From Ligula intestinalis (lineage: Eukaryota > Platyhelminthes > Cestoda > Diphyllobothriidea > Diphyllobothriidae): DNA of 64,000 nt. Position numbers and translations under genes: made by a program. Shown here one piece after another: positions 23,085-35,021 of this stretch. Each line of letters starts with the position of its first letter. Within the stretch, counting starts at the first letter, position 1. The stretch is from positions 15,285,884 through 15,349,883 of the forward strand of contig JAYGXS010000004.1 of assembly GCA_036362985.1 (NCBI GenBank). Direction: 5' to 3'. The notes beneath the pieces were generated by a model. It ran no database searches and had not been told where the DNA came from. It saw only the letters and a list, made by a program, of their open reading frames with translations.

Positions 23085-24044
23085 ATGACTTACTTTATCT
23101 TCAACGGAACCATCTTCGAGCAGATGAATGACATGCCCATGTGTTTGCCAATTTCGGGACTCATAGCCGAGGCAGTCTTGTAACGGTTGGTGTCGCTGGT
23201 TTTGCGACACCAAAGACCGAAATGCTGGGCTCAGTATTCAGGCGAAACTTTTGTCGTAATTGAATTCGATCAGTTTCTGACATTCAAGAAACATCTAAGC
23301 GCCGTCTTCCCGGACATTTCATTAACGACGCAGGAAGAAGAAAAAACAGCTTGCCTTTCTTGATGTCTTCGTTTGCCGCAAAGATGGTGTTCGGAGAAGT
23401 AACCAATATCATGCAAGTCCTCAATTTCAACAGCATCCGCCCGATTAGTCGCAAAAGCAGCTGAGAAAGAGTGCTATACCGACGCCTTGGGATGCATTGC
23501 GGCAAACTGGGAGGCACAGTTACTGAATTACAATATCTTCAACGGGTATTGCAAGCGAATGGTTACCCATACATTTTTGTCAACGCAGATGAGAGGAGAA
23601 ACCACATGCAGATGGCCCACATTTTGGCGATCTCCTCCGTACGTGAAGAATGATTCGGCAGCAGTCAGTCGCCTGCCTACCCCATTTAGAGTTGGACTTG
23701 CACCGGATCGTGGGACCAAAAGACCCTCTCCCACGGCGGAAATAGTTGCAGTCGTTTGCCGGATCTAGTGTATTTACATCGGACAAACCGAAAGATCAAT
23801 CTGGACACGAATGGCCGAGCATGCCGCGGCGGTGAGAAAGAAAGGCGCCAACTCCCATGTTGCAGCTCAGTCGACTGAATCCGGCCATATGTTCAGGTTT
23901 AACGAGGCCGAAATCCTTTTGCGAGGTGACAATCGCGTGAGCCGCGAGCTGCTCGAGGCATTGTTCTCAGGTCCCCAGTCAATAAACAAGCACAGCGATT
24001 TGTCGTCCCCATACTGCGTACTGAGACATTGCCTGAGTAAGTGA
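23085..24044 (+). pseudogene. Penelope-like element, reverse transcriptase to GIY-YIG, decayed
   Basis: Reverse transcriptase block FNGTIFEQMNDMPM...PISGLIAE lies at 23100-23180, followed by a catalytic box where YVDD has become YSGE, then TTQEEEKTACL and NGYPYIFVN in several frames. The linker KDPLP is at about 23719. The nuclease starts CIYIGQTERS at 23769 and runs in one open frame (MAEHAAAVRKKG, ESGHMFRFNEAEIL, RGDNRVSRELLEA, SINKHSDL) to a stop at 24042. The nuclease half is better kept than the polymerase half. The lost aspartate pair and many frame changes rule out activity. It is related to the copy at 587. Confidence 0.85.
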
Positions 24045-24260
24045 TTCAGTCACATGAAATAGGCTGGGCCTAAAAACAACGCTGACGACAGCAAGCATTA
24101 TTGTCTCGCAATTATCAAGCCCGCATCCGACACTGACAACGAAATCACGGCAAGTAATGATTCGAAAGCAAAGTGTCAAGCCATCACCGCACCAATTAAG
24201 ACCCCAAGCGATGTTATGGCCGCTTACAATTATGATACGCATGCTAATGATTGCTACGAA
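24045..24260 (+). repeat. 3' tail of the PLE, also present at 51240
   Basis: Non-coding sequence after the nuclease stop matches, in reverse complement, 51240-51420. Shared blocks include TTGATAATTGCG, TTGTCGTCAG and AATTGGTGCGGT (as read on the minus strand here). Position after a PLE stop codon suggests the element's 3' untranslated tail. Confidence 0.55.
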
Positions 24261-25727
24261 ATATAAATACCGTGCAATATGTGCATTCATTACTAAAATC
24301 TGTGCGTACCTCAAACTATCCTACGGTAACCAGTAATTCGGCATTTTTGAGAGAATCCGAAACGTTAGGAAAGTGAAATTCTTATCCCAGTGATTGCATA
24401 TTCTTCTGAGTTTTCCATTTCTGTTTTATTTGGTTTCATTAGGCAAAAATTCCCAACGAATCTCGAGATGCGAAATAATAATGGAAAAAACTTGTCGGTA
24501 TAGTCGTCATGCACTGTAAAGCGTGCAAACGTAGGACGTCTATGCGTCCTCCGCTGAAAGTCAAGTCCACAGACTAGACGGGTTGGCACGACATAACAGA
24601 CGGACAACTAGTGTATGAGAAGGGAGGGTTCACATAATGACGGCAGGACGTTAAGCGGGCATGGGAGAAGGAAGTGGTTCGGCTTTTATGTTAATCTTGA
24701 AGTGGAAAGGTGTGCCTAGGAAGTTCAACTGCGAACTACTTGCCTGTTTATCACACCGCGCCAACCGGTCTACTTTAAGTTCTACTCTGTTAACCACAGC
24801 TGACAATGGGTTGGTATCCCTTGCTTGAAACCTCACGGATAAAATACATTTATAGATATTACCATCTAGAATATTTTATTTCTTCTGTGGTATATAGCAG
24901 TCAACTAAATCATGGAGGCCCACGGCAACTGGGCAAAGTCCTAAAAGAAGTCATTGAAGAACCTAGTTCAGCCTAATTTAAGGCAAGCGAATGCGTATGT
25001 ACGAGGCTGGACCAATTAGGTGGCACGACTTCATTGGCTGGGTGAGTCATGAGTGTTGGCGTGTTAACCTAACGCTTGGCAGGAGCTGGGCGTAGCGTTA
25101 GCCAATGCAGTGTGTGTGTGTGGGCGGACCGGCTGTCTGGCTTGCATTGGAATCCTGCGGCAGCCGCGCTTTGTGCGTCCTTACGTGCAGTCTGAGTGGG
25201 TGGACCGGCGGTCTCGCCTCGTTATGGCGGCATTCACATTGGGTTAAGCTAAAACCTAACACATCGTAGATTTGTTTACGCTGATATTACATTGAAAATA
25301 GTTTATGACGTCCCCTAAAAACCGTAAACGAATTGAAATATGTTACTTCAGCCAAACAACTTTTTTGTCACAAAGTCTACTGGTTGCGTGAATTACTTTG
25401 CACAGACTTACGACTATGTGTTAATGCGCTAACGTCAGGACCAATTTATATCTATCGACCGTTTTTTAGATTACTGTTTGTGACTAGACACCGTTAAAGT
25501 TACCATGCCTCCGTTGACTAGGTGACCAATAAAAGTTCTTAAGCAGTTTTGTCAATTACTAGCCGACGAAAATGAGATGTACTACCATAATTACGACCTT
25601 TATGTGTGAAGTTGTGAACCTAACCTAATATTTACGCTTGTTTTTTGCCTTTTCACTTACGCTATTCGGTAAAGTAGCTAAAAGTGCCTTTTCCACTCAA
25701 ACAACCTATAATGACATACGTATAGTA
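24261..25727. other. Anonymous region with a CpG-richer patch
   Basis: A GC-richer stretch at 25030-25240 contains two related blocks, GCGGACCGGCTGTCTGGC and GTGGACCGGCGGTCTCGC, ~75 bp apart. No gene or known repeat was recognised. Confidence 0.4.
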
Positions 25728-27066
25728 ATAATAATAATAATATGTTTATTATGCCAGTTTACAGGCAATTGTAAAGAGTTGGTAATGCACCTCTTGGGCG
25801 CCTCGAAAATTGAAAAAAACCTAAAACCAACTCCCTATGTTGCAGCCAGTATTGGTTTTGTTTCAGGTTTTTTGTTTTGTCAATACTGGGCGAGATAGGG
25901 AATCTGTTTCAAGTGAAAAAACCTGCCTTCAAAGGTATGATACAAACGGAATAAATGTACAGTTGTAAGCTGAGTTGACTCATCAGCAGGAGAACTGTAT
26001 CATATCGTTTAAACACATTAGTTCCAGACGGAGAGGGTTGGCACAAGAACACAGTGTTCTCAGTCTTCCTTCAATGGTTGTCGGCAAAAGTTGCGCGCTA
26101 TCGGCTGAAGGGGTTAGCAGACTGCGGGCTGCTGCTTCAGCAGCATTATCTTCAGCATGAAGCCTGGCGGGGTTCAAAGTCCACGAATGCCATCAGAGTG
26201 AAAGAGAGATTCCACCGAGTCAGCACCCAAAATTCGTAAAAGTTGTCCTGAATGTAGAAAACTAGTTATAGCTCTCTTAAACATAGGGAAGTTTTGCTGA
26301 GTTTTAATACTTTTGGGCAGCTTATTCCAGATTCATATGACATTTACTGAAAAGAATTGCCGGTACTTAACTGTACGTGCCATAGGAAGAAATAAAAATA
26401 CGTCTCGATGACTGGCGCGTCGAGAGTGCTCAAGCTGCCTTATTGTACTAAGAGGATTAAAGGTTTGACCATTCAAAAGTTGAAACAGTAAAAAGACCCT
26501 TTTGCAATCGACGAAGCCATAGGGGATCCAGCTTTATAAGTTCGCACCTTTGTTGGTAGGTTAAGTTACGGTATTCTGTAGTGAAAACTCTTCTAGTGAA
26601 GAAGTGCTGCACCGATTCTATTTTCTTCCGTTCACAAGTGCGCAGAAGACTGAATAGGGGCGAGCAGTATTCAAGACTAGGTCTCACGTACATATTATAA
26701 AGGCTAGTTCTAACCTTGATAGTCTTAAAATTTCTAAGGATAAATCAGGTGGTTCGGCGTGCTTTCGAGACTATCCGGGCACAGTGCTCTGACAAATTGA
26801 GACTATTAGAGTAGGATATGCCCAAATCCTTGATAAATCCTGGGACATTTAGTTCGTGGCCGTCAATGCTTAATTCCGGTTGATGATCGTCGCCAACAAC
26901 CATAACGGAACATTTGTGCCATGAAAGGGTGAGGCGCCATGTGCAACACCACTAGGCGAAGGCCTGAAGATCCTTTTTTATCAGCTCGAGCACGATGTTG
27001 CGATCTGCCGGTTTATATCGATAAGTGACTTTTTAATCATCAGCGTACATGCGTCTGCACCTTCAT
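25728..27066 (-). pseudogene. CR1/jockey-like LINE, 5'-truncated
   Basis: The minus strand begins with the reverse transcriptase box YADD (27036-27047), immediately followed by a stop. It continues through KVTYRYKPADRN, WRLTLSWHKCSVM and FIKDLGISY, then an open frame with YVRPSLEYCSPLFS, IESVQHFFTRRVF and LPKSI, the usual C-terminal region of such LINEs. Coding homology ends near 26226. The 3' side runs to AATAAA and a (TTA)n tail at 25728-25742 on the minus strand, a common LINE ending; the region between is inferred to be its 3' end. Stops and frame shifts show that it is dead. Confidence 0.75.
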
Positions 27067-27430
27067 GGAAATCGTATATTTTTCGACGCCAAGTTATATT
27101 ATCAATAGTTTGCCTACATATTTCATTGTGTCCATAACTCATTTAATTAACATTATTGTATATGTTGTGGACCCGATTGTTCGCTTTCCGCTGTGCCTCT
27201 TTTAGGGCTGCTATTTTAAATAATGAATGTGCTTATTCTGAATTCGTTCCTTAAACATTGTTCAACGTGTTCTCCGAAAAAACAAAAAATAACCATTATT
27301 CCCTCCTGCACCGACCGCTTTCTTTCCTAGCTCGTTTAGTATAGTCAGGAAAATTACAATTTCTTCTCGATCAAATGACAAAGTAAGCTTGTGTCTAGTG
27401 ATTAAGAATGATTGAGCACCGGATCATTTC
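27067..27430. other. Spacer between LINE and hammerhead
   Basis: No feature recognised. Near 27413 the motif GAGCACCGGA is shared with the outer flank of the hammerhead at 248, so the PLE terminal repeat may begin here. Confidence 0.4.
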
Positions 27431-27487
27431 GTTTATTATCCAGAGCTTTCGAACTCCTACAGGAGTCCATCATCAGCGGGAATAAAC
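27431..27487 (-). ncRNA. Hammerhead ribozyme, dimer-type (palindromic stem III)
   Basis: Minus strand: CUGAUGA (27470-27476), stem II GACUCC/GGAGUU with loop UGUA, GAAA (27447-27450), then GCUC. Outer stem I is a perfect GTTTATT/AATAAAC (27481-27487 and 27431-27437), with a short inner stem CCG/UGG. The bases A-G-C-U at stem III are self-complementary, so two copies could form a shared 4-bp stem III, as reported for minimal PLE hammerheads; cleavage would follow the next C. Confidence 0.75.
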
Positions 27488-27489
27488 AA

Positions 27490-30400
27490 AACAAAATAAG
27501 TGTTAGTTATTGCGTGTGTACATGAATCAACTGCAAAGGGTAATCAGGTCGTGAGGGGTAAGACTCAGCGATAGAAAGGGCGTTGGGGCAAGTTAACGTC
27601 GGTGATTTCAACGTTCGTTAGGGCGTCAGCAACGAAAATAGGGCCCGCTTAACTGTGACGGGATTCTGGCCGTTACTGGACGCAATTGGGCATGGCTCTG
27701 TACGCCAGCAGCAATTCGACAAATTGGTTAACTTAATTCCCGTCCATGGACCAGGCTTTAGACAATTCCATGCTCGTCTAGTTTCTGGCCTGGGCGAGTA
27801 CGTAGACGGCCGCGAAGTTCAATTCATGGCCTGTTTCGTCGGTGTGAGCCGCAAATTCCTTATCAACATACAAATTCCACCTCTGTCTACAGTAGCCTGA
27901 TTAATCTGGAGTAAGGACGCGGTCGTATACTGGTGAGATTCGTCAGTCACTGCGCATGCGCCAATCTCCAAACTTTTCAAGGTTTTATTGATATTCCTTC
28001 TATGCAAACGTTTGTGAGGCAATGTACGCAAGTGCATTTCGTCCACACCCAGGCGGTTTTCTTTGCACTAATTGTTTGAATTAATAAAATACCTTCATTG
28101 TTAGTGAAAAATATGACAAGAATGGCTAGTTGCATCAGTTTTAAGCACATTGCCTGTGGACCAATGACAGAAAATGAAGCGCCCAAAAGGTCTTAAGGAT
28201 TGTTTGCATTAATCTGTTAACTTCCGTTTTCAAAAATGCGAAATCTTGTTTCTATTACCTGCTTAAATACAAAAAATACCTCGGGTTGACATAATAATGA
28301 TAGTTTTGTCGAGACAGGCTTCGCCGGTTTCAGTAGGCGTCTACATGCGGTTGGTTTCATGCCTAACTTATCAAATAACATTTACATCGATTTATTGGAG
28401 CTGGTGGATGCTTGCTAATTTTTTCACTCAGTCGTCGAAATAAGTCTATTGATGTGGTTTTGTATGACAGGCGTACTGGAGGGCTTTAACTCAGCATGCC
28501 ATGTGCACGCCCATTTTGCCGATGGTATTTAAGCCATCCAAAATAGTTGTCATGACAGTTAAAGCAAAAAAGCTTGATCAGTGTAGGAAAAACCCTGTGC
28601 ATAGTTTGAATTGTATTCAAAATTGGATGAAATATGGGTTGATTCAGAAACCAGCTATCCATTGCTGCTGCTGACTCACATTGTCAACGACCATTTCAGT
28701 CGAAGATATATGAAATTTACCTCACCACTTTTTTGTGAAGGCCACGCTTACGATTTATTTTGACGTATGTGAGAGACCTGTGGTGATAATTTGGTAAGCA
28801 TTACTTCTATGGCTTCCTTAACAGTATGGCAGAACAGGAAATATCCACGAGATTAATTGCTCTGCGCCGTGGCCCTAGGAACGTACAATATATTGCCAAC
28901 TCATTAAATGTGAAGCTAACAAGTTAAGGGAGTGGTTTATTTTTTTCATTGAATTGATATGAGGCGCGAAGTTCAGAGAAACTGTGCCAGTGTTGGCCAA
29001 ATCAAATATTTTTGCAATCGAAAGAAGTTCCAGGGATCTTCAATATTGCTGATTAAAGGTTGTGTTTGTCCTATGAACGGCAATTATGGCAAGCAACAAA
29101 AGTTTTAAATAGATAATTTCAAAGAACGACAAATTTTGTTTGCTCTTCGTGAAATTTATGTCAAATTCAAGTATGCGAGATTTAATTTTTGGCGGGAAAA
29201 GAAGGACCAATTCTAGTTAGGAAATTCAGTTTTTGAAAGCTGATACCTTTTATTCCAAAAAATGAAGTCATAATTTTGTGAAGCCCTGGTTTGTTTTACT
29301 GCACTTAGAACAAACGCTGTAAGCAAGCAAGTGCATGAACACCAGTGAAATTCTGTCACCTTTTTCTGTCCCCCGTAGGTGAAAGATGCCCAAACGGTTT
29401 TTATGAGCCATCGACTATGACCGAAAAAGGAAACATTAAACAGAATGGGTGGAAGATTACCGGTTTTCGCAAACTTCAGTATTTATTCTGCTATGCTGCT
29501 GCGAGTTAGCAATCTTAAAACGGGACCTAAAAGGCGACAAATGTATTCAAAACTTCACCAAAATACAAAGAAAATGAAGTTGTCGCTTAAATAATAACCG
29601 GAAGGTTTACCTCTAATGTTTTAGGCAAGTCCTAAAACCGGTCAGACTTTCCTGTTTTTTTATAGAATTAATTTTCAAAAAAAATTTATAGTATGCCGAT
29701 ATCCGACATCAAAATATCTAAGTGAGGCACTTTTTGAAGAATAAACATGCTATCTAACGTACTTTGCTTGGTCCGGCTCATTAATCTCTCCTTTTTTCTA
29801 GACGTTCTTTTTATTAGCAAGGAGTTGACAGGTGTGGGTGATTCGAAAACCATGACCTAAACAGACAACTGCATAAGAGCAAATGTCCAAAAACTTTCTA
29901 TTTAGCTGAATGCTTTTCGTGAATATCTTGTTTGGAAGATTTTGGTAAGCAAAGAGAACGGAATCCTATTTATTGCAATATCACTGCAGATCGTAACATA
30001 CTAATCAATGCTTAAAGAAAGAGTTCAACCACGTCTTTATCGCCCACCCAAAATAAGAACAACATGTGACGGAAAAAATTTATTTACTGTATAGTAAATG
30101 CTACGTTTTCGATTTTACTTAACAATTCCGCTGCCTTATTTGCTGTGATTTTGATTAAACGGCCTTCCGCTTGATTTAAAACGTAAGTTTTCTTAGTAAG
30201 CTCGATGTTTTCCTTTTTCGGAATTTTTCGCTTTTACAAAAACCCTAGTATTTCTAAACAATATAATATAACTTAATAAACGCAACATACCTTCTTTTAT
30301 CAGAAAAGACTTTGGGATGTGTAACTTAGTTTGCTTTTATGTAAAATGCCTTTCTTGTTAATTTTTTTTACATTTTATGCGTTAGGGCACCTTATGTAGG

Positions 30401-31620
30401 CTAAGGATTATATTTTGTGGTGCGTTTTAAGGTAAGGGTAAAATTTGGAAGTCGTAGTACCTATAGGCTTAAAATAAAGACTAGAGCCATGGTTTAATTT
30501 AAAATTGGTATAGCGTTTCGGTTAAAACATGGAAATATTTACCCTTCCTAGAATTGTGCCATCAGTCAGCTTCGTTACTTGGGCGTGACGTTTATATTAC
30601 CGTGTCCCGTTTTTGGGGGCTCATAAGTAAGCATAACCGCGTGCCCAATTTACCACCTAGTCAGTTTCCAAAAGGAGCATGAAGAGCGACTCATCTTTTT
30701 GACAGTGGAACACGCACAATTATGCGGAGAGAAAAGCCACAGCATATCAGATTGGAAACCACCCACAAACATAAGGGAAACAGTGGTTGGACTTCCGTTT
30801 AAGGTAAAATTTAAGCTAGTAAAAAGGGCAGTTTGGGTAAGAATTAGGTTTAAAAATAAACCTGTGGTTCAGGTTTTCTTGAAAGTTAGCATTAAGGAAT
30901 ATTAAGCCTTCCCCAAGCGCAAGGGTAGCGCCTAAATGAGACTTTTTCTGTTCCTGTCTCCCGTTTAGGTGATCCACATAAGTAATCCATACTGACAGTT
31001 GTAATGACGCTTACGAGTAGTTCTATCGAACTGCTGGCAATTCGGCGAGTTTGGTCGCGTCAGCCTTTTAAAAAAGGTTTAATTCACAGATGTAAAACTA
31101 GCGTGTCAAGTTAATTAACCATGCACCCATCGATTTTCGTCTGCCTCGGCTGTTTACCGGGCTTGACAGTTGCCTGTGCTAAGAAGCATCGTCGTCAATG
31201 TGTCTGGTTGGTGTTCTGTTTTCTGCTTTCAAAGTCCTTCCTTAAAAATAGCTACAACAAGAAATTGGCAAAGAGATCACCCGACGACGAATCCACTCGA
31301 CCGTGTTAACTGCGCAGAAATTTTTCACTCCTATAAACACCGACCTTAATTTCATTTTCGGGCAAGAGATACCCTCCGCCCCCCATCTTTCACCTTCCAT
31401 CAGTTAGATTTTAGACCCCCCTGCGGGTGCCGGCTCTGGCTCTCTTTGACCTCAGTTTTGTCCGAACCAAGGAAAACATTCCTTTCCCCCCAGCCTTCCA
31501 GCCTTCTCTCCTGTTGCCAAAATGCTCAATCTTTTCTGCTCCGTTCATCTTTTAATTACTTAAGTTCATTTGTCCAAACACGACAGTTCTACCGCTGATT
31601 ACGATCACACCCACCGTTTG
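27490..31620. other. Mostly anonymous region
   Basis: 27500-28000 is GC-richer and follows the hammerhead, so it may be PLE untranslated sequence, but no protein block was found. 28000-31100 is AT-rich with nothing recognised. 31320-31560 is pyrimidine-rich on the plus strand. Confidence 0.4.
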
Positions 31621-31624
31621 CTTC

Positions 31625-31840
31625 ACAGCGTGGTGGTTGTGGTGCCAGAACGGTGAATTACGCGTGAATTGGGTTTAAGTGGTAGAGGGTTTGCGTTGCA
31701 TATCCCGCACCCTGTCTTGCGCACCGGAGGTCGAATCCGCCACACCTGACTCCACTCCCTCCAAATGGGAGTGCCATAAGGGCTATGAATGCCTGGTGCC
31801 TGAGGCTGTAGCTGCGTACTCATATTCGACATTTTTTATG
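31625..31840 (+). repeat. tRNA-derived SINE-like sequence
   Basis: TTTAAGTGGTAGAGG (A-box-like) and GGAGGTCGAATCCGCC (B box) lie about 50 bp apart. They are followed by a tail with short inverted blocks (CTCCACTCCCTCCAAATGGG). No functional tRNA fold. Confidence 0.45.
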
Positions 31841-31884
31841 GACACACAGCCCAACTGAGGCCTGTCGTGTCCTGATTTAGTACA

Positions 31885-32440
31885 TGCACACAAGGGTTAC
31901 CTCCATTAACCGTTGTGTGGCGCTCTCCACAGCCTACCAAGCCCTCCGAAGGCAGCTCAACGAATGAACTTGCAAACGTGAACACAGGCGTTACATATTT
32001 CAGTCCACGTTGAACACCCTCGAAGGCGCGCCAACATCCGGACCTGATGAAAGGGCGGGCCTCATCGCAGCCGTTTTTTCTACTCAGCCTACAAAAGCGA
32101 ACCCAGACGAATGTTTTAGTGCAGGCAAGAGTCTCGACCTGGGACTACAGCTAAGATCGGAAAGAATACTTGAGTCAGCTGAACAATAACACGAGCCTGG
32201 GAAGACAGCTGATGCCGACGCTGGTATGGTTAACAGCTGTAAAGGCACAAAAAACAAACCTGATTGACGGACCCAAGCGTCATCTCCGGCGCTCGATGCC
32301 AACAACTCAGGCATGAATCTCAGTTTGGGACGACATATAAGGTTGGAGAAGATACTGGACACAGCTGAACAAGAACACTAACCTGGGAAGACAGCTGAGG
32401 CCGGTGGAGGTACGGCCGTAACTGCCACATACCTCCTCCC
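31885..32440 (+). pseudogene. Decayed coding-like region with an internal duplication
   Basis: One plus frame reads for roughly 180 codons with only a few stops, in a composition unlike random AT-rich DNA (QALRRQLNE, FQSTLNTLEGAP, DERAGLIAAVF). Two related blocks ~187 bp apart share the pattern SLDLGLQLRSERILESAEQ and LSLGRHIRLEKILDTAEQ, each followed by PGKTA. Because 187 is not a multiple of three only if one indel is allowed, the exact repeat spacing should not be over-read. The family is not recognised; a transposon gag-like or ORF1 product is possible. Confidence 0.35.
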
Positions 32441-32689
32441 ACAAAATTAACAAGCGCCCATTAACTCTGTCTCTAACTCTAACTCTCTGAGTACTGGGTG
32501 GCGCGGAACGACACTGACTTCCGACAACGGGAATTTGTCTGTTTATCAATCCCCAGGCAATTATAACTATGGTTTCCGAAATTACCCTTTTTGATCGTAT
32601 CAACATGTATAAAAACTTATTTTGGTAGACGAAATCCTTTGGAAAACTCAAACAAACTTCTTGTGAATTTTCAAGACTGGTACATCGAT

Positions 32690-33110
32690 ACCATTAGATT
32701 TAGTGAGGCAATACACAGAAGAATTACTTAATTCCTGCGCAGTGGGCTTTCCTGTATCTGTCCCGCTTGAACTCTTAGATCTCTGTCTGAAAAAGAATTT
32801 TTCGTGCACACAACAAAACTATATATAAATAGATAAAAGGAGCCCCGATGGGGCCAGCCATTGCGGGCTTCTTGGCTGAAATCACAATGCAAAAATAGGA
32901 AACTACGACTCTACCACTAGTGAACCGCAAGTTGTAGGTATGGTTTATCGATTATATGTTTGTCACTGTCACAATGGGATCCACTGGAAACCCTACACAA
33001 CTTCATTGATTCACCGATGCCAGGAATCAATTTTACACTCAAAAAAGATGTTAACAGTGAACGCCCACTTGTAAACCTACTCATACAGCGGAATAATGTT
33101 TGAACGTTTC
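32690..33110 (+). pseudogene. Penelope-like element reverse transcriptase fragment
   Basis: A frame from about 32720 gives VPLELLDLCLKKNF, then GAPMGPAIAGFLAEITMQK and, after a stop, WFIDYMFVTV, where the catalytic pair DD reads DY (32943-32960). A further frame change gives INFTLKKDVNSERPLVNLL. This is the palm region of a PLE polymerase, with several stops and a mutated active site. It lies just upstream of, but separate from, the pair at 33.7-34.9 kb. Confidence 0.65.
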
Positions 33111-33344
33111 AAAAATTGATTAACCGTATGATCAACTGAGGTAAGGCTCAATTTTGAGATCAAAACCGCACTGCTAATAAGCGGAGTACGGTTAACAACC
33201 CTATCAATGGAGCAAGACCACACAGTTCTGTAAATTTGCTAATACGTACTCAAGTACCTGTTCAAACTATTCTTTAAAAAATGGTTACCTTAGGGAGTTA
33301 CCCTGTGTGAGAAAAAACAAACAAAAAGGATTGTTTAAGTTCAG

Positions 33345-33440
33345 CGATGATACCCATGCAAGCATTAAGGAAGTCAAGTTAAGCGAACGAACGTTTTCGA
33401 TTAATTCATCATCAGGCAATACAGTAATATAAGGGAGGGT
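33345..33440 (-). repeat. PLE-associated block with hammerhead-like core
   Basis: Minus strand CUGAUGA (33406-33412), a poor stem II, GAAA (33395-33398) and then self-complementary AACGUU and C. The block ends GGGTATCATCGC, shared with 4670-4755. The boxes are right but stem II is nearly absent, so ribozyme function is doubtful. Confidence 0.35.
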
Positions 33441-33700
33441 AGAGTTAACGAAAGTTTTAGGCAAACCAATCAGTAGTTACAAGGGGCAGAGAGGGGGGAG
33501 AGGTGTAAAAGTATCAAGGGGGGATCAAGGGGATCAGATTCTAGTCTTAATGGGGGACAGTGAAATGGGGGTAGGGGGAAAGGGAAGGAGTCAGTCCATT
33601 AGTTAATGTCATCCAGTGGTCCTCGTCTCGGGTTTTGTTGGGTTGTGTGACGACAAAAAGTGTCAATGACTTGAGACTGTGTTGGCGGCCTTTGGATGCT

Positions 33701-34222
33701 TCATGCTGCTGCCTCATCATTGTTTCGTGGCGTAGTAAGAGGCGTGAGGGCAGATTTTGAAAAGGCTTTTGGCCACGGGAGCCTTAGGGTCGCTACAAAT
33801 TCTTTCTGCACACATAAAATTGGGTTTGTGAGGCGAATGGCGACTGCTTCTGCCGTCGCAAGTATCCGCTGACGCAGGAACTTAGAGTGTTTAGCCGGAA
33901 CTTTGTAGTCGACTCTAAATGCTTGGTTGACGTCTACCCGATGACCGCTGTCTACCAAGTGAGTCAGAATTGCGCTTGATATCGACTTAGTTTCGCCTTT
34001 GTTTAGCCACGCAGGGTGATACTCTCGCATGCGCTTGGATAGACGTCTAATCGTTCGACCAATGTAACTTTCCCCACAGGAGCATGTAAAGTTGTAGATA
34101 CACATTGATGTGGTCTGGAACGGCAGTCTATTCTTTCCTTCAAGGCGAAGAAGTGGAGTTCTTGAGAACAATAATTTTAACTTTGCTGCTGGATATGTAC
34201 GCGCGATTGCAGTGTTCAGACG
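33701..34222 (-). pseudogene. Penelope-like element C-terminal fragment with GIY-YIG domain
   Basis: An open minus-strand frame of ~156 codons contains FQTTSMCIYNFTCSCGESYI and GRTIRRLSKRM, the cysteine pair and YIG box of the nuclease, then HLVDSGHRVDVNQAFRVDY and LRLPW near the end. It adjoins, back to back, a plus-strand copy of the same element (34228). The shared sequence between the two makes an inverted repeat. The polymerase part is missing. Confidence 0.85.
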
Positions 34223-34227
34223 AAGCT

Positions 34228-34930
34228 GTAGAAAAAGAGGACAGACAGTGCCTCTCCTTTCTGGACGTCCTCCTTAGTAGAAGATCTGTCGGATCAATAA
34301 TTAGAATTGTATTTCGTAAGAAGACCTGGACAGGGCAATACACTAACTTCTACAGTTTTGTGCCACTAAGTCCAAAACGAGGCCTAGTCCGCTGCCTCAC
34401 GAAACGAGCTAGGAGAACATGTTATCCAGAGACACTGAAATACGAACTCACATTGCTTAAAAATACCTTACAAGAAAATGGGTTCCCCGATAAGTTCATC
34501 GATCATTTTATGGAGGAACGTCCACCAAGACCGGAGTTACCGCTGGCTGAGAAGAAAACCGTATTTCTTACATTGCCTTTTCAAGGTGATCCAGCACGCC
34601 TTCTCCTTCAGCTTCGTCTGAACGCTGCAATCGCGCGTACATATCCAGCAGCAAAGTTAAAATTATTGTTCTCAAGCACTCCACTTCTTTGCCTTGAAGG
34701 CAAGGATAGACTGCCGTTCCAGACCACATCAATGTGTATCTACAACTTAACATGCTCCTGTGGAGCAAGTTATATTGGTCAAACGATAAGACGTCTATCC
34801 AAGCGCATGCGAGAGCATCACCCTGCGTGGCTAAACAGAGGCGAAACTAAGTCGATATCAAGCGCAATTCTGACTCACTTGGTAGACAGCGGTCATCGGG
34901 TAGACGTCAACCAAGCATTAAGAGTCGTCG
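34228..34930 (+). pseudogene. Penelope-like element polymerase end and GIY-YIG nuclease, truncated
   Basis: The longest PLE frame in the window. It starts abruptly after the inverted junction with CLSFLDVLLSRRS, passes VFRKKTWTGQYTNFYSFVP, LQENGFPDKFIDHFMEE and TLPFQGDPARLL, and reaches the nuclease CIYNLTCSCGASYIGQT (about 34734-34785) and HLVDSGHRVDVNQALRV. Homology stops at about 34930, before the C-terminal block seen in the minus copy. The catalytic YVDD region lies upstream of the break and is lost. The frame is undamaged, so the event is probably young. Confidence 0.85.
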
Positions 34931-35021
34931 ACTTCCTTAAATATAAAAGGAACTAGATTGTTCCTAACAAGCGCCTGATCTAAGAAATTGGCAAACTCTT
35001 CCGTATATTTAAAATGTGTCT

